A stretch of 64,000 nucleotides of DNA from Nocardia ignorata NBRC 108230 (GTDB taxonomy: Bacteria > Actinomycetota > Actinomycetes > Mycobacteriales > Mycobacteriaceae). The notes beneath the pieces are model-generated. The model saw nothing but the letters and a program-made list of their open reading frames with translations, searched no databases and was not told the origin of the DNA. The first letter of the stretch is position 1; every line of letters begins with the position of its first letter. A program made the position numbers and the translations under genes. Shown here piece by piece: positions 1-8,112 of this stretch. Where the stretch lies: assembly GCF_001612905.1 (NCBI RefSeq), contig NZ_BDBI01000007.1:1-64000 (forward strand), written 5' to 3'.

Positions 1-2
1 CG

Positions 3-458
3 CCGCAACCACCACCGGTGCCGCCGCAGGCGCGCAGGGTGCCGGGCGCCGAGCTGCTGTCGGCGGCGCAGGCGGCGGTCGGCGCGGCACAGTCGGCGGC
101 GGGGCAGGCCATCGACGCGGCGCAGCAGACGGCGGGATACGCCTTCGACGCGGCGGTGCGGCTGCCACCGGCCTCGGCGCAACTCGCCGCGCAGCTGCCG
201 GATCTGGTGGAGAACCTGTCGATCGCGGTCGACCGGCTCAACAGCACCATCGACCGCCTCGACCGCACGCTCGCCCTCGCCGACCCGGTGTTCGCCACCT
301 ACGACCGGTTGCTGCCCCGCCTCGAGGCGATGATCTCGCTGGGTGAGGACCTGTTCGGCGCCCTCGCGAAACTGCCGGGCGTGGGCTTGATCGGCCGGTT
401 CACCGGGCGCGGCGGCGAGGAACCACCACCGGAACCGGAGAAGCGCCGACGTCGCTAG
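3..458 (+). CDS. hypothetical Ala-rich helical protein, 5' end outside window
   Basis: The frame is open from the left edge, with Pro-rich codons before the first possible GTG at 18, so the gene probably begins upstream. The visible part has an Ala/Gln-rich helical stretch, then a predicted amphipathic helix with heptad-like Leu/Ile spacing (around the motif LNSTIDRLDRTL), then a Pro/Glu segment and an Arg-rich tail. No enzyme motif and no membrane segment are visible. The stop overlaps the stop of the convergent pab gene by a few bases. It resembles small actinobacterial proteins of unknown function. No function is assigned. Confidence 0.6.
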   Translation, partial: PQPPPVPPQARRVPGAELLSAAQAAVGAAQSAAGQAIDAAQQTAGYAFDAAVRLPPASAQLAAQLPDLVENLSIAVDRLNSTIDRLDRTLALADPVFATYDRLLPRLEAMISLGEDLFGALAKLPGVGLIGRFTGRGGEEPPPEPEKRRRR

Positions 459-2506
459 AGAGCGCGGAAGGTCGCCGCGGCCTTGAGGACCATCTCGGCG
501 TACTCGTCCTCGGCGTCGGAATCGAGCACGATCGCCCCGCCTGCGCCGATGGTCCACTCGTCGTCGTGGCGCACGGCGGTGCGGATGACGATATTGAGGT
601 CGGCGGTCCCGCCGAGCCCGAGGAAGCCGATGGTGCCCGAATAGATCCCGCGCGCCCGGGTTTCCAGCTCGTCGAGGATTTCCATGGTGCGCAGTTTCGG
701 CGCCCCGGTCATCGACCCTCCAGGGAAACAGGCGCGCACGCAGTCGACCACACCCGCCCCCGGACGCAGGGTGCCGCGGACTGTCGACACCAATTGGTGC
801 AGGGTGGAATAGGTTTCGGTGACCATGAGCGCGGGGACGTGCACCGAACCGACCTCGCACACGCGCCCGAGATCGTTGCGCAACAGGTCGACGATCATCA
901 GGTTCTCGGCGCGCGTCTTCGGATCGGCGGCCAGCGCGTCACGCAACCGCGCATCCTCGGCGGGTGTCCGGCCACGCGGTGCGGTGCCCTTGATCGGCTT
1001 GCTCTCCACCACCCGGTCCCGGTCGACCTTGAGGAACCGTTCCGGCGACGAGCACGCCACCTCGAGACCGTCGAACCGCAGATAGGCGGCGTAAGGCGCG
1101 GGATTGCAGCGGCGCAGGCGGCGGTAGAAGGCCAGGCCGTCGTCCTCGCCCGCCGCGACCGCGACCGCATCGGTCAGGCAGATCTCGTAGGACTCACCCG
1201 CGTGTAAGCGCTCCTGGCATACCGCGATATCGGCAAGGTAGCGGTCGCGGCCACGCACGAGATGCGCCTCGACGGCGTCGGGATCGGCGCGCACGCGCAG
1301 GTCGACGGGGTTCTTCCAGGTCGGCAGGTCGGCGAGGGCGGATTCGGTGGCACCGAGCCAATCCGCACCCGCCGCGTCGCTACCCGGATCGACGAGAGCG
1401 AGCAGATGGGTGCGGCCCGCCACATGGTCGACCACGACCAGCCGGTCGGCGAAAATCCACTGCGCGTCCGGGGTGGGGGAGCGGTGCACGGCCCGCGCTC
1501 CGCAGTCGGCCTTCACCTCGTAGCCGAGATAACCGACATAACCGCCCGCGAAATCGAAAGGCAGCAACGGTGTTTCGCAGTGCCTGGCACGCAGTTCGCG
1601 GTCCAGGTAGTCGAGTACGGTGCCCGCGACGGTCCGGGTGCCCGCGCCATCCGTCACCGTGACGGCGCCGTCGCCGACCCGGTACCCGACGATCTCGGCG
1701 TGCGGTCCCGCCGCGTCGCCGAGGAAGGAGAATCGGTCCAGACCCGGTTCGACGTGTTCGCTGTCGAGCCAGAACGCGGTCGCCGAGTCGCCGTAGCAAC
1801 GCAGGAAGATCGCCTCGGTATCGATCGCCCGTTCGATCACCTTGTGCCGCAGCACGAACCGTCTCGTCGGCGGATCCGACGGTACCTCGGGGCCACGCAC
1901 GACGACCGGCGCGGCCACCGGGGTCCGCGCCTTGGTGAGATCGGCGAAATTGCGCAACAGCGCCGCCCCGAACTCGCTCGACACCGACTCCGGATGGAAC
2001 TGCACACCCCACTGCGGCCGCTCACGGTGCCGCACACCCATTACCACACCGTCGCCCGTCGTCGCCGTCACCTCGAGCACGTCGGGCAGCGGTCGCAGCG
2101 CCGCCAGCGAGTGGTAGCGCACCACCGTGAAGTCCTGCGGCAACCCCGCGAACAGGTCCCGGTCGTCGTGGGCGACCCGATCGAGATACCCGTGCCGTGC
2201 CTCGGGTGCGCGACCGACCTGTCCACCCGCCCCGATCACGATGCCCTGATGTCCGAGGCACACCCCGAGTAGCGGAAGCTCGGCCTGCTCGAGCACCGCC
2301 GTCGAAATACCCATGTCCCTGGCCCGATCGGGACGCCCCGGTCCCGGCGAGATCACGACATTGTCGAATCGGTCGAGGCCCAGTTCGCCCACGCTGCCCA
2401 CCTCGTCGTTGCGCACGACGACGGGCTCGCTCCCGTTGACCTCACTGATGAGCTGGTAGAGGTTGTAGGTGAACGAGTCGTAGTTATCGATCAACAGCGT
2501 GCGCAT
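455..2506 (-). CDS. pabB: aminodeoxychorismate synthase, fused glutaminase and synthase subunits
   Basis: This enzyme makes 4-amino-4-deoxychorismate from chorismate and glutamine, the branch to p-aminobenzoate and folate. Residues 1-200 are a class I glutamine amidotransferase (nucleophile Cys83 in CLGHQ; His171 and Glu173 in QFHPES). The remainder is the chorismate-binding domain, with PIKGT (the PabB signature carrying the reactive Lys), the RAENLMIVDLLRNDLG block and PGGSMTGAPK. The PIKGT Lys separates it from anthranilate synthase. At 683 residues it has the length expected of a PabA-PabB fusion. The ATG at 2506 is chosen because MRTLLIDNYDSF is the canonical amidotransferase start; the frame is open about 20 codons further upstream. 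It is divergent from the kinase gene, with a 48-bp gap. Confidence 0.93.
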   Translation of the reverse strand: MRTLLIDNYDSFTYNLYQLISEVNGSEPVVVRNDEVGSVGELGLDRFDNVVISPGPGRPDRARDMGISTAVLEQAELPLLGVCLGHQGIVIGAGGQVGRAPEARHGYLDRVAHDDRDLFAGLPQDFTVVRYHSLAALRPLPDVLEVTATTGDGVVMGVRHRERPQWGVQFHPESVSSEFGAALLRNFADLTKARTPVAAPVVVRGPEVPSDPPTRRFVLRHKVIERAIDTEAIFLRCYGDSATAFWLDSEHVEPGLDRFSFLGDAAGPHAEIVGYRVGDGAVTVTDGAGTRTVAGTVLDYLDRELRARHCETPLLPFDFAGGYVGYLGYEVKADCGARAVHRSPTPDAQWIFADRLVVVDHVAGRTHLLALVDPGSDAAGADWLGATESALADLPTWKNPVDLRVRADPDAVEAHLVRGRDRYLADIAVCQERLHAGESYEICLTDAVAVAAGEDDGLAFYRRLRRCNPAPYAAYLRFDGLEVACSSPERFLKVDRDRVVESKPIKGTAPRGRTPAEDARLRDALAADPKTRAENLMIVDLLRNDLGRVCEVGSVHVPALMVTETYSTLHQLVSTVRGTLRPGAGVVDCVRACFPGGSMTGAPKLRTMEILDELETRARGIYSGTIGFLGLGGTADLNIVIRTAVRHDDEWTIGAGGAIVLDSDAEDEYAEMVLKAAATFRAL

Positions 2507-2554
2507 CGTGGCCAAAACCCTACGCCGGACGCGGTTCGGGGCAGAATGTGCGCC

Positions 2555-3586
2555 ATGGCTGTTTCGCAACCGGATCTCGTGGCGCTCGGACGTTGGATGG
2601 ACGAGCAGGGCTTACCCGGCGACACGATCGGGGAGGTCAGCCCGATCGGCGGCGGCACCCAGAACATCATGATCCGCTTCACCCGGGGCGGCCGCGAATA
2701 CGTCCTGCGTCGCGGACCCGAACACCTGCGGGCCAAGAGCAACGAGGTGATCGCCCGCGAATCCCGCCTGCTCACCGCGCTGGACGGCACCGAGATCCGC
2801 GCCCCGCGGGTGATCGCCGCCTGCACCGACCCCTCGGTTCTCGGCGCGGTCTTCTACCTGATGGAACCCATCCGCGGCTTCAATCCGCAGACCGAGCTGC
2901 CCGACCTGCATGCGAACGACCCGGAGATCCGCAGGCGGATGGGGCTGTCGGCGATCGAGGCCATCGCGCGCCTCGGCACGGTCGACTACCTGGCGCTCGG
3001 CCTGGCCGACTACGGCCGCCCCGAGGGCTTCCTCGAACGTCAGGTGCCGCGCTGGCTGCGCGAACTCGACACCTACGCCGCCAACGAGGGCTACCCGGGC
3101 CCGCAGATCCCCGACGTGGAGCGCGTCGGTGACTGGCTCGACCGCAACCGTCCCGCCGACCCGTCGCCGGGCATCATGCACGGCGACTGCCACCTGGCCA
3201 ACATGATGTTCGACTACGACGGCCACGAGGTGGCGGCCATGGTCGACTGGGAGATGTCGACCATCGGCGACCCGCTGCTCGACCTCGGCTGGCAGCTGGC
3301 GACCCGCCCCGAACCCGGCACCGTCGGCGCCGGGCTGATGGGCACCCTCGGCACCGTCGGCGGCCTGCCGACACCCGAGGAGATGATCCGGCACTACGCC
3401 GAATTCTCCGACCGCGACCTGCGCGCCGTCACCTGGTACGAGGTGCTGGCCTGCTTCAAACTCGGCATCGTGCTCGAAGGCACCCACGCCAGGGCTTTCG
3501 CGGGCAAAGCACCCAAGCAGGTGGGCGACTTCCTGCACGCGGTGACCCTCGAACTGTTCGAGAAGGCGCGCAAGCTCATCGATTGA
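2555..3586 (+). CDS. APH-fold phosphotransferase family protein (ACAD10/11-like)
   Basis: This 343-residue protein has the aminoglycoside-phosphotransferase/choline-kinase fold. The Brenner-type catalytic motif is HGDCHLANMMF (Asp acceptor and Asn) at about residues 208-218, followed by VDWEMSTIGDPLLDLGWQ, which supplies the metal-binding Asp. The N-terminal part has a Gly-rich loop around GGGTQN and an YVLRRGP strand. This subfamily is often linked to acyl-CoA dehydrogenases and probably phosphorylates a small hydroxylated metabolite or hydroxyacyl-CoA rather than an antibiotic. That role is inferred from the family. The ATG at 2555 is preferred over a GTG three codons upstream. It may share a promoter region with the divergent pabB. 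Confidence 0.8.
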   Translation: MAVSQPDLVALGRWMDEQGLPGDTIGEVSPIGGGTQNIMIRFTRGGREYVLRRGPEHLRAKSNEVIARESRLLTALDGTEIRAPRVIAACTDPSVLGAVFYLMEPIRGFNPQTELPDLHANDPEIRRRMGLSAIEAIARLGTVDYLALGLADYGRPEGFLERQVPRWLRELDTYAANEGYPGPQIPDVERVGDWLDRNRPADPSPGIMHGDCHLANMMFDYDGHEVAAMVDWEMSTIGDPLLDLGWQLATRPEPGTVGAGLMGTLGTVGGLPTPEEMIRHYAEFSDRDLRAVTWYEVLACFKLGIVLEGTHARAFAGKAPKQVGDFLHAVTLELFEKARKLID

Positions 3587-3657
3587 TGCCCGGATCTCGA
3601 CGATCATTGGCTGAATATCAATGGACGTCAAGATTGCGACGCCATAGCCTTGGCGGC

Positions 3658-4182
3658 ATGATCGTGCCTGATACCAAGGACTGGACCTGGGTCCTCGAAA
3701 AGCCCTGCGCCGAATGCGGATACGACGCCGCATCGATCGCGTTCGAGCAGGTGCCCGACCGGGCGCGCGCCGCTGCCGCCCACATCGCCTCGGCGCTGGA
3801 CCGCGACGACGCGCGCGTGCGGCCCGACGCGCAGACCTGGTCGGTCCTCGAATACGCCGCCCACGTGCGCGATGTCTGCCGGATCTTCGACACCCGGCTC
3901 GCGCTGATGCTGGGCGGTGACGGTGCGACGGCGCCGCGGTTCGCGAACTGGGATCAGGACGCCACCGCCGTCGCCGACCGCTACAACGAGCAGGACCCGG
4001 CGGCGGTCGCGCAAGAGCTGTCCGCCGCTGCCGAACAGGTGGCCGCCGCCTTCGCCGCCGCGCCCTCGGATCGGCTCGACTGGCGAGGTGCCCGCAGCGA
4101 CGGATCGCTGTTCACCGTGGCCTCGCTGGGCCGATACTTCCTGCACGACCTCGAGCACCACGTCCACGACGTGCGCGGATAG
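3658..4182 (+). CDS. DinB-family / mycothiol-dependent maleylpyruvate isomerase-like protein
   Basis: This 174-residue protein starts with an actinobacterial signature (WTWVLEKPCAECGYD) typical of DinB-like proteins. The possible metal ligands are the His in YAAHVRDVC and the pair in HDLEHHVHD near the C terminus, the three-His pattern of the DinB_2/MDMPI superfamily. Such proteins are four-helix bundles, some of them mycothiol-dependent enzymes. No substrate can be read from the sequence. The ATG at 3658 is chosen because family similarity begins just after it. It lies 71 bp after the kinase gene and may be cotranscribed. Confidence 0.75.
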   Translation: MIVPDTKDWTWVLEKPCAECGYDAASIAFEQVPDRARAAAAHIASALDRDDARVRPDAQTWSVLEYAAHVRDVCRIFDTRLALMLGGDGATAPRFANWDQDATAVADRYNEQDPAAVAQELSAAAEQVAAAFAAAPSDRLDWRGARSDGSLFTVASLGRYFLHDLEHHVHDVRG

Positions 4183-4199
4183 AGAAATCTTCACCAGAT

Positions 4200-4219
4200 T
4201 TCTAGAACGTGTTCCAGAA
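4200..4219. promoter_or_regulatory. KstR-like palindromic operator upstream of the alcohol dehydrogenase
   Basis: The 20-bp sequence TTCTAGAACGTGTTCCAGAA is a palindrome with one mismatched pair. Its 14-bp core TAGAACGTGTTCCA (4203-4216) fits the published KstR consensus TnnAACnnGTTnnA. A possible -35/-10 pair (TTCCAG at 4212 and TAGGGT at 4235, 17-bp spacer) would put the operator over the promoter of the gene starting at 4286, an arrangement expected for repression. The match is read from the sequence; control by KstR is inferred. Confidence 0.6.
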
Positions 4220-4285
4220 TCGGCCGAAAGTTCGTAGGGTGGGAGCAGTCACAACGAGGCACTGCTTGGCGAGAGGTCGATCGTA

Positions 4286-5416
4286 ATGAAGACGAAGGGC
4301 GCGATCCTGTGGGGCGTCGACCAGGAATGGTCGGTCGAGGAGATCGAGGTCGGCGACCCCGTGTCGGGGGAGGTGCAGATCCGCATGGAAACGGCGGGCA
4401 TGTGCCACTCCGATCACCACATCGTCACCGGTGCCACGCCGATGCCCGGCTACCCGGTGATGGGTGGCCACGAGGGCGCGGGTGTGATCACCAAGCTCGG
4501 GCCGAACTGCCCGAGCGATCTGGCGGTGGGCGACCACGTCATCCTTTCGTTCATCCCGGCCTGCGGACGCTGTCCGTCGTGTGTGTCCGGGAATATGGCG
4601 CTGTGTGACCTGGGTGCGGGATTGCTGATGGGACAGGCGATTTCGGACGGCACGTACCGCATCCAGGCGCGCGGCGAGAACGTCATCCCGATGTGTTTGC
4701 TCGGCACCTTCGCCCCCTACATGACGGTGCACCACACCTCGGTGGTCAAGATCGACCCGACCATCCCGTTCGAGGTGGCCTGCCTGGTCGGGTGCGGCGT
4801 GCCGACCGGCTTCGGCTCGTCCACCCATGTAGCGCAGGTGCAGCCCGGCGAGACCGTGGTGATCGCGGGCATCGGCGGTGTCGGGATGAGCGCGCTGCAG
4901 GGTGCGGTGCTCAGCGGTGCGTCGAAGGTCGTCGCCATCGACCCGAATCCGTGGAAGCGCGAGCAGGCGCAGAAGTTCGGCGCCACGCACACCTACGAGA
5001 GCATGGCCGCCGCGATCATGCCGCTGATGGATGCCACCGAGGGCCGGATGGCCGAGAAGGTCATCCTCACCATGGGTGAGATGCACGGCGACTACATCGA
5101 GGAGGGTCTGATCCTCACCGGCAAGGCGGGCACGCTCGTCGTCACCTCCATGGGCCGCATGGACGCGGGCGAGGTGAAGATGAACAGCTTCCTGCTCTCG
5201 ATGCTGCAGAAGACGGTGAAGGGCTGCATCTTCGGCGGCGGCAACGCCCGCCAGGACGCGCCGCGGCTGCTGTCGCTGTACAAGGCCGGTCAGCTCAATC
5301 TCGACGACATGGTCACCCGCAGCTACTCCCTCGAGGAGATCAACCAGGGCTACCGGGACATGCTCGACGGCAAGAACATTCGCGGCATCATCCGCTACAC
5401 CGAAGCCGACTGGTAA
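4286..5416 (+). CDS. NDMA-dependent (nicotinoprotein, mycofactocin-associated) alcohol dehydrogenase
   Basis: This zinc-dependent medium-chain dehydrogenase has 376 residues. The N-terminal GroES-like domain carries the catalytic zinc motif CHSDHH and GGHEGAG. The structural zinc cluster is CGRCPSC followed by a Cys in ALCDLG, and the Rossmann glycine motif is GIGGVGMSALQG. The sequence closely follows the group typified by mycobacterial AdhD (start MKTKGA, end IRGIIRYT). Members hold NAD(H) tightly and in vitro use N,N-dimethyl-4-nitrosoaniline; many depend on mycofactocin for recycling. The KstR-like operator upstream suggests a sterol- or lipid-derived alcohol substrate, which is inference. 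The 3' end overlaps the convergent aztA stop by about 22 bp. Confidence 0.9.
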   Translation: MKTKGAILWGVDQEWSVEEIEVGDPVSGEVQIRMETAGMCHSDHHIVTGATPMPGYPVMGGHEGAGVITKLGPNCPSDLAVGDHVILSFIPACGRCPSCVSGNMALCDLGAGLLMGQAISDGTYRIQARGENVIPMCLLGTFAPYMTVHHTSVVKIDPTIPFEVACLVGCGVPTGFGSSTHVAQVQPGETVVIAGIGGVGMSALQGAVLSGASKVVAIDPNPWKREQAQKFGATHTYESMAAAIMPLMDATEGRMAEKVILTMGEMHGDYIEEGLILTGKAGTLVVTSMGRMDAGEVKMNSFLLSMLQKTVKGCIFGGGNARQDAPRLLSLYKAGQLNLDDMVTRSYSLEEINQGYRDMLDGKNIRGIIRYTEADW

Positions 5417-6093
5417 CCGACGATTCCCAGTACCTCGCCGGGTGTGCCCCCGGCGAGGATCCTGCCGTCGCGCAACTGCAGGCAATGATCGGCGCGTGCC
5501 GCCTCGGCCGGGTCGTGGGTTGCCTGCACCACGGTGACCCCACCGGCCGCGATCTCGGTGAGCGCACCCGAGATCTCGGCGCGCGCGGCGTCGTCCAGTC
5601 CGGTCGCCGGCTCGTCGAGCAGGACCAGATCGGATTCTTGCGCCAACGCCTGGGCCAGAAGTGTGCGCTGGCGCTGACCGCCCGAGAGCGTGTCGAGGCG
5701 CCGTGTCGCCAGGGCGGTGAGGTCCATCCGCTCCAGGCAGGCCCGCACGATCTCGCGGTCGGCCTTTGTGAGTCGCCGCCACAATCCCCGATGCGCCCAG
5801 CGCCCCATCGCCACCGCCTCGCGCACCGTCATCGGTAGCGCCGCGGGAATCGCGGTGTGCTGCACCACGAATGCCGGTCGCCGGGATGTATCGCGGTGCA
5901 CCGCGCCCGACCGGAGGGGCACCGTTCCCGCCAAGACGCCGAGCAGCGTCGACTTCCCCGAACCGTTGGGTCCGACGATGGCGGTCACCTGTCCGCGCGG
6001 GACCGACGCCGTCACCTCTGACAGCACGGGCGTGCGGCCGTAACCCGCGGTGACGTCCTCGATGCGGATCGCCGGGTCTGCTGTGTGTTGCAT
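5395..6093 (-). CDS. aztA: zinc ABC transporter ATP-binding protein AztA
   Basis: This is the 232-residue ATPase of a metal ABC importer. Visible motifs are Walker A GPNGSGKST, signature LSGGQRQR, Walker B LVLLDEPATGLD and switch His in ATHD. It is divergent from the permease, binding-protein and chaperone genes and shares a 48-bp promoter region containing a Zur-like box. That arrangement and the AztD-type genes identify the Azt zinc system rather than a manganese importer. The start ATG has an abutting GAGGTGAG ribosome-binding site. The stop lies inside the end of the convergent alcohol dehydrogenase gene. Confidence 0.88.
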   Translation of the reverse strand: MQHTADPAIRIEDVTAGYGRTPVLSEVTASVPRGQVTAIVGPNGSGKSTLLGVLAGTVPLRSGAVHRDTSRRPAFVVQHTAIPAALPMTVREAVAMGRWAHRGLWRRLTKADREIVRACLERMDLTALATRRLDTLSGGQRQRTLLAQALAQESDLVLLDEPATGLDDAARAEISGALTEIAAGGVTVVQATHDPAEAARADHCLQLRDGRILAGGTPGEVLGIVGYQSASV

Positions 6094-6104
6094 CTCACCT
6101 CGTT

Positions 6105-6124
6105 TGAAACGATAATCGTTTTCA
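6105..6124. promoter_or_regulatory. Zur-like operator in the divergent azt promoter
   Basis: The 20-bp sequence TGAAACGATAATCGTTTTCA contains a perfect 15-bp palindrome (AAACGATAATCGTTT) and looks like a Fur-family/Zur box with TGAAA...TTTTCA edges. It lies in the 48 bp between the divergent starts of aztA (6093) and the permease gene (6142), so one dimer pair could repress both directions when zinc is plentiful. Zur control is inferred from the motif and from the zinc-transport context. Confidence 0.75.
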
Positions 6125-6141
6125 GTATATCGTCCGTTGCC

Positions 6142-8112
6142 ATGGAGTGGCTGATCGCCCCGTTCGAGGTGGCATTCGTGCAGCGGGCGCTGTGGGGCGG
6201 GCTGCTGGTGTCCTGCGTGTGCGCCCTCGCCGGAACGTGGGTGGTGGTGCGCGGCATGGCTTTTCTCGGTGACGCGATGGCGCACGGCATGCTGCCCGGT
6301 GTGGCGGTGGCGGCGCTGCTCGGCGGCAATCTGATCGTGGGCGCCGCGATCAGTTGCACCGCAATGGCTTTCGGTGTGTCGGTGCTGTCGCGGAGCAAGC
6401 GGTTCGCGGCCGATACCGCGATCGGGTTGCTGTTCGTCGGGATGCTCGCGGCCGGTGTGATCATCGTGTCGCGGTCGCAGTCCTTCGCCGTCGACCTCAC
6501 CGGATTCCTGTTCGGTGACGTGCTCGCGGTGCGCACCGTCGACCTGTGGTATCTCGTTGCCGCCGTCGGGCTCGCGCTGGTCGTGGCAGTGCTCGGGCAC
6601 CGGGCTTTCGTCGCGCTGACCTTCGATTCGCGCAAGGCGCACACGCTCGGGTTGCACCCGAAGGCGGCGCACGTCGCGCTCGTCGGTCTGGTGACCTTGG
6701 CCATCGTCGCCTCCTTCCATGTGGTCGGCACGCTGCTGGTGTTCGGGCTGCTCATCGCGCCGCCCGCCGCCGCCGTGTACTGGTCGGACCGGATCCCGGT
6801 GGTGATGGCGCTCGCCGCCCTGATCGGCGGGTTCTCCACCGCTGCCGGGCTTGTCGTCTCGTGGCACGCGGGTACGGCGGCCGGGGCGACGATCGCCGCC
6901 GTCGCGGTCGGGTCGTTCTTCGTGTCGGCGGTCGTCTCGGTGCTGCGGGAGCGGTTCGGGAAGGTAGGTGTCGCCGCGTTGGCCGCGGTGTCGGTGGCCG
7001 GGTGTGCCGCGACCGAACCGGTGATCGTCGGGGAGCCGCCGCACGGGTATGTCGCCGGGGCAGAGGAGATGAGCGAGGCGCAGACCCGGCTGGTCGTGAG
7101 TGATCCGGCCACCGGTGACATCCGGGTGATCGATCTGCTGACCGAGCAGGTCACCACGCTCGCCGGACGCGAGAATACCGCTGCGCCAGAGGGCTCGGCC
7201 CTGGTCGGCGACGGTCGGTTCGGATTCCTGAGCGCCGGTGGATCGGTGCGGGTGGTCGACAGCGGAGGATGGACCGTCGACCACGCCGATCACCGCCACT
7301 ACTACAGCGCCCCGGTGCGTGAAGTCGGCAGCATCGCGGCATCCGGCGGAGTTGTTGCCGCACACGGTGATCCAGCGGTGTCCGCGGTGGTGCTCGAATC
7401 CGGCGCCACGCTGGTGTTCGATCGGGTCGCGCTCGGTGACGGGCAGATTCGCGATCCGGACCGGATCGACGGCATCGCGCTGCCGTACGGCGAGAAGCTG
7501 ATCGTCGCCGACGGCACGGGACGAGTGGAGGTGCGCGGGCGTGACGGGTCGGCCGGTGAGTCGCTGGATGCGGCGTGCCCGCAGCCGCGCGGTCAGGCCG
7601 TGACCCGGCGTGGAGCTGTGTTCGGTTGTGCGGACGGCGCTGTGGTCGTCGCCCAGCGTGACGGCGCGTTCGTCGCGGAGAAGATCACCTACCCCGAGCC
7701 TGCCGATCGAGCGACCGCGTTCACCCATCGGCCCGGCAGCACGACGCTGACCGCGCTCGCCGGACGCACCGGGGTATGGACTCTCGACGTCCGCAAGAAG
7801 ACGTGGAAGCACACCCCGATCGCCGACGCGGTCGCGGTGAACACGGCCGGTGAGGGGTCCGCGGTGCTCGTCCTCACCCGTGACGGTGTGCTGCACGGCC
7901 TCGACCCCGAAACCGGTTCGGAGACCGCACGTGTCGCACTGACCGGTCCGGTCGAGGGTGGACCGGTGATTCAGGTCGACCCGAACCGTGCCTACATCAA
8001 CGACCTCAGCGGCCGAGCCGTGCTCGAGGTCGCCTACAACGACAACCTCCGAATCGCGCGCACGTTCCCCTCGGATATCGCGCCCGGACTGATGGTGGAG
8101 ACGGGCCTGTGA
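6142..8112 (+). CDS. aztB: AztB-type zinc permease fused to an AztD-like propeller domain
   Basis: Residues 1-270 are an ABC-3 family metal permease with multiple hydrophobic helices, ending at VVSVLRERFGK. Without a frame break there follows a lipoprotein-like signal (VGVAALAAVSVAGC, Cys288) and about 370 residues of repeated beta-strand blades like the free-standing AztD encoded two genes downstream. A His cluster, DHADHRH, sits near residues 380-386, a plausible zinc site. The total is 657 residues against roughly 280 for ordinary AztB. An internal GTG at 6940 (residue 267) would start a lipoprotein of exactly the right form, so independent internal initiation is possible. The ATG at 6142 is the first downstream of the operator. 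It overlaps aztC by 4 bp (GTGA). Confidence 0.85.
   Translation: MEWLIAPFEVAFVQRALWGGLLVSCVCALAGTWVVVRGMAFLGDAMAHGMLPGVAVAALLGGNLIVGAAISCTAMAFGVSVLSRSKRFAADTAIGLLFVGMLAAGVIIVSRSQSFAVDLTGFLFGDVLAVRTVDLWYLVAAVGLALVVAVLGHRAFVALTFDSRKAHTLGLHPKAAHVALVGLVTLAIVASFHVVGTLLVFGLLIAPPAAAVYWSDRIPVVMALAALIGGFSTAAGLVVSWHAGTAAGATIAAVAVGSFFVSAVVSVLRERFGKVGVAALAAVSVAGCAATEPVIVGEPPHGYVAGAEEMSEAQTRLVVSDPATGDIRVIDLLTEQVTTLAGRENTAAPEGSALVGDGRFGFLSAGGSVRVVDSGGWTVDHADHRHYYSAPVREVGSIAASGGVVAAHGDPAVSAVVLESGATLVFDRVALGDGQIRDPDRIDGIALPYGEKLIVADGTGRVEVRGRDGSAGESLDAACPQPRGQAVTRRGAVFGCADGAVVVAQRDGAFVAEKITYPEPADRATAFTHRPGSTTLTALAGRTGVWTLDVRKKTWKHTPIADAVAVNTAGEGSAVLVLTRDGVLHGLDPETGSETARVALTGPVEGGPVIQVDPNRAYINDLSGRAVLEVAYNDNLRIARTFPSDIAPGLMVETGL

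Noticed and set aside
1262..2272. Plus-strand frame opposite pabB
   Set aside because: Shadow of the fused synthase; no motif.
4202..5782. 526-codon minus-strand frame opposite the alcohol dehydrogenase gene
   Set aside because: Antisense to a gene with complete zinc and NAD motifs; no domain of its own.
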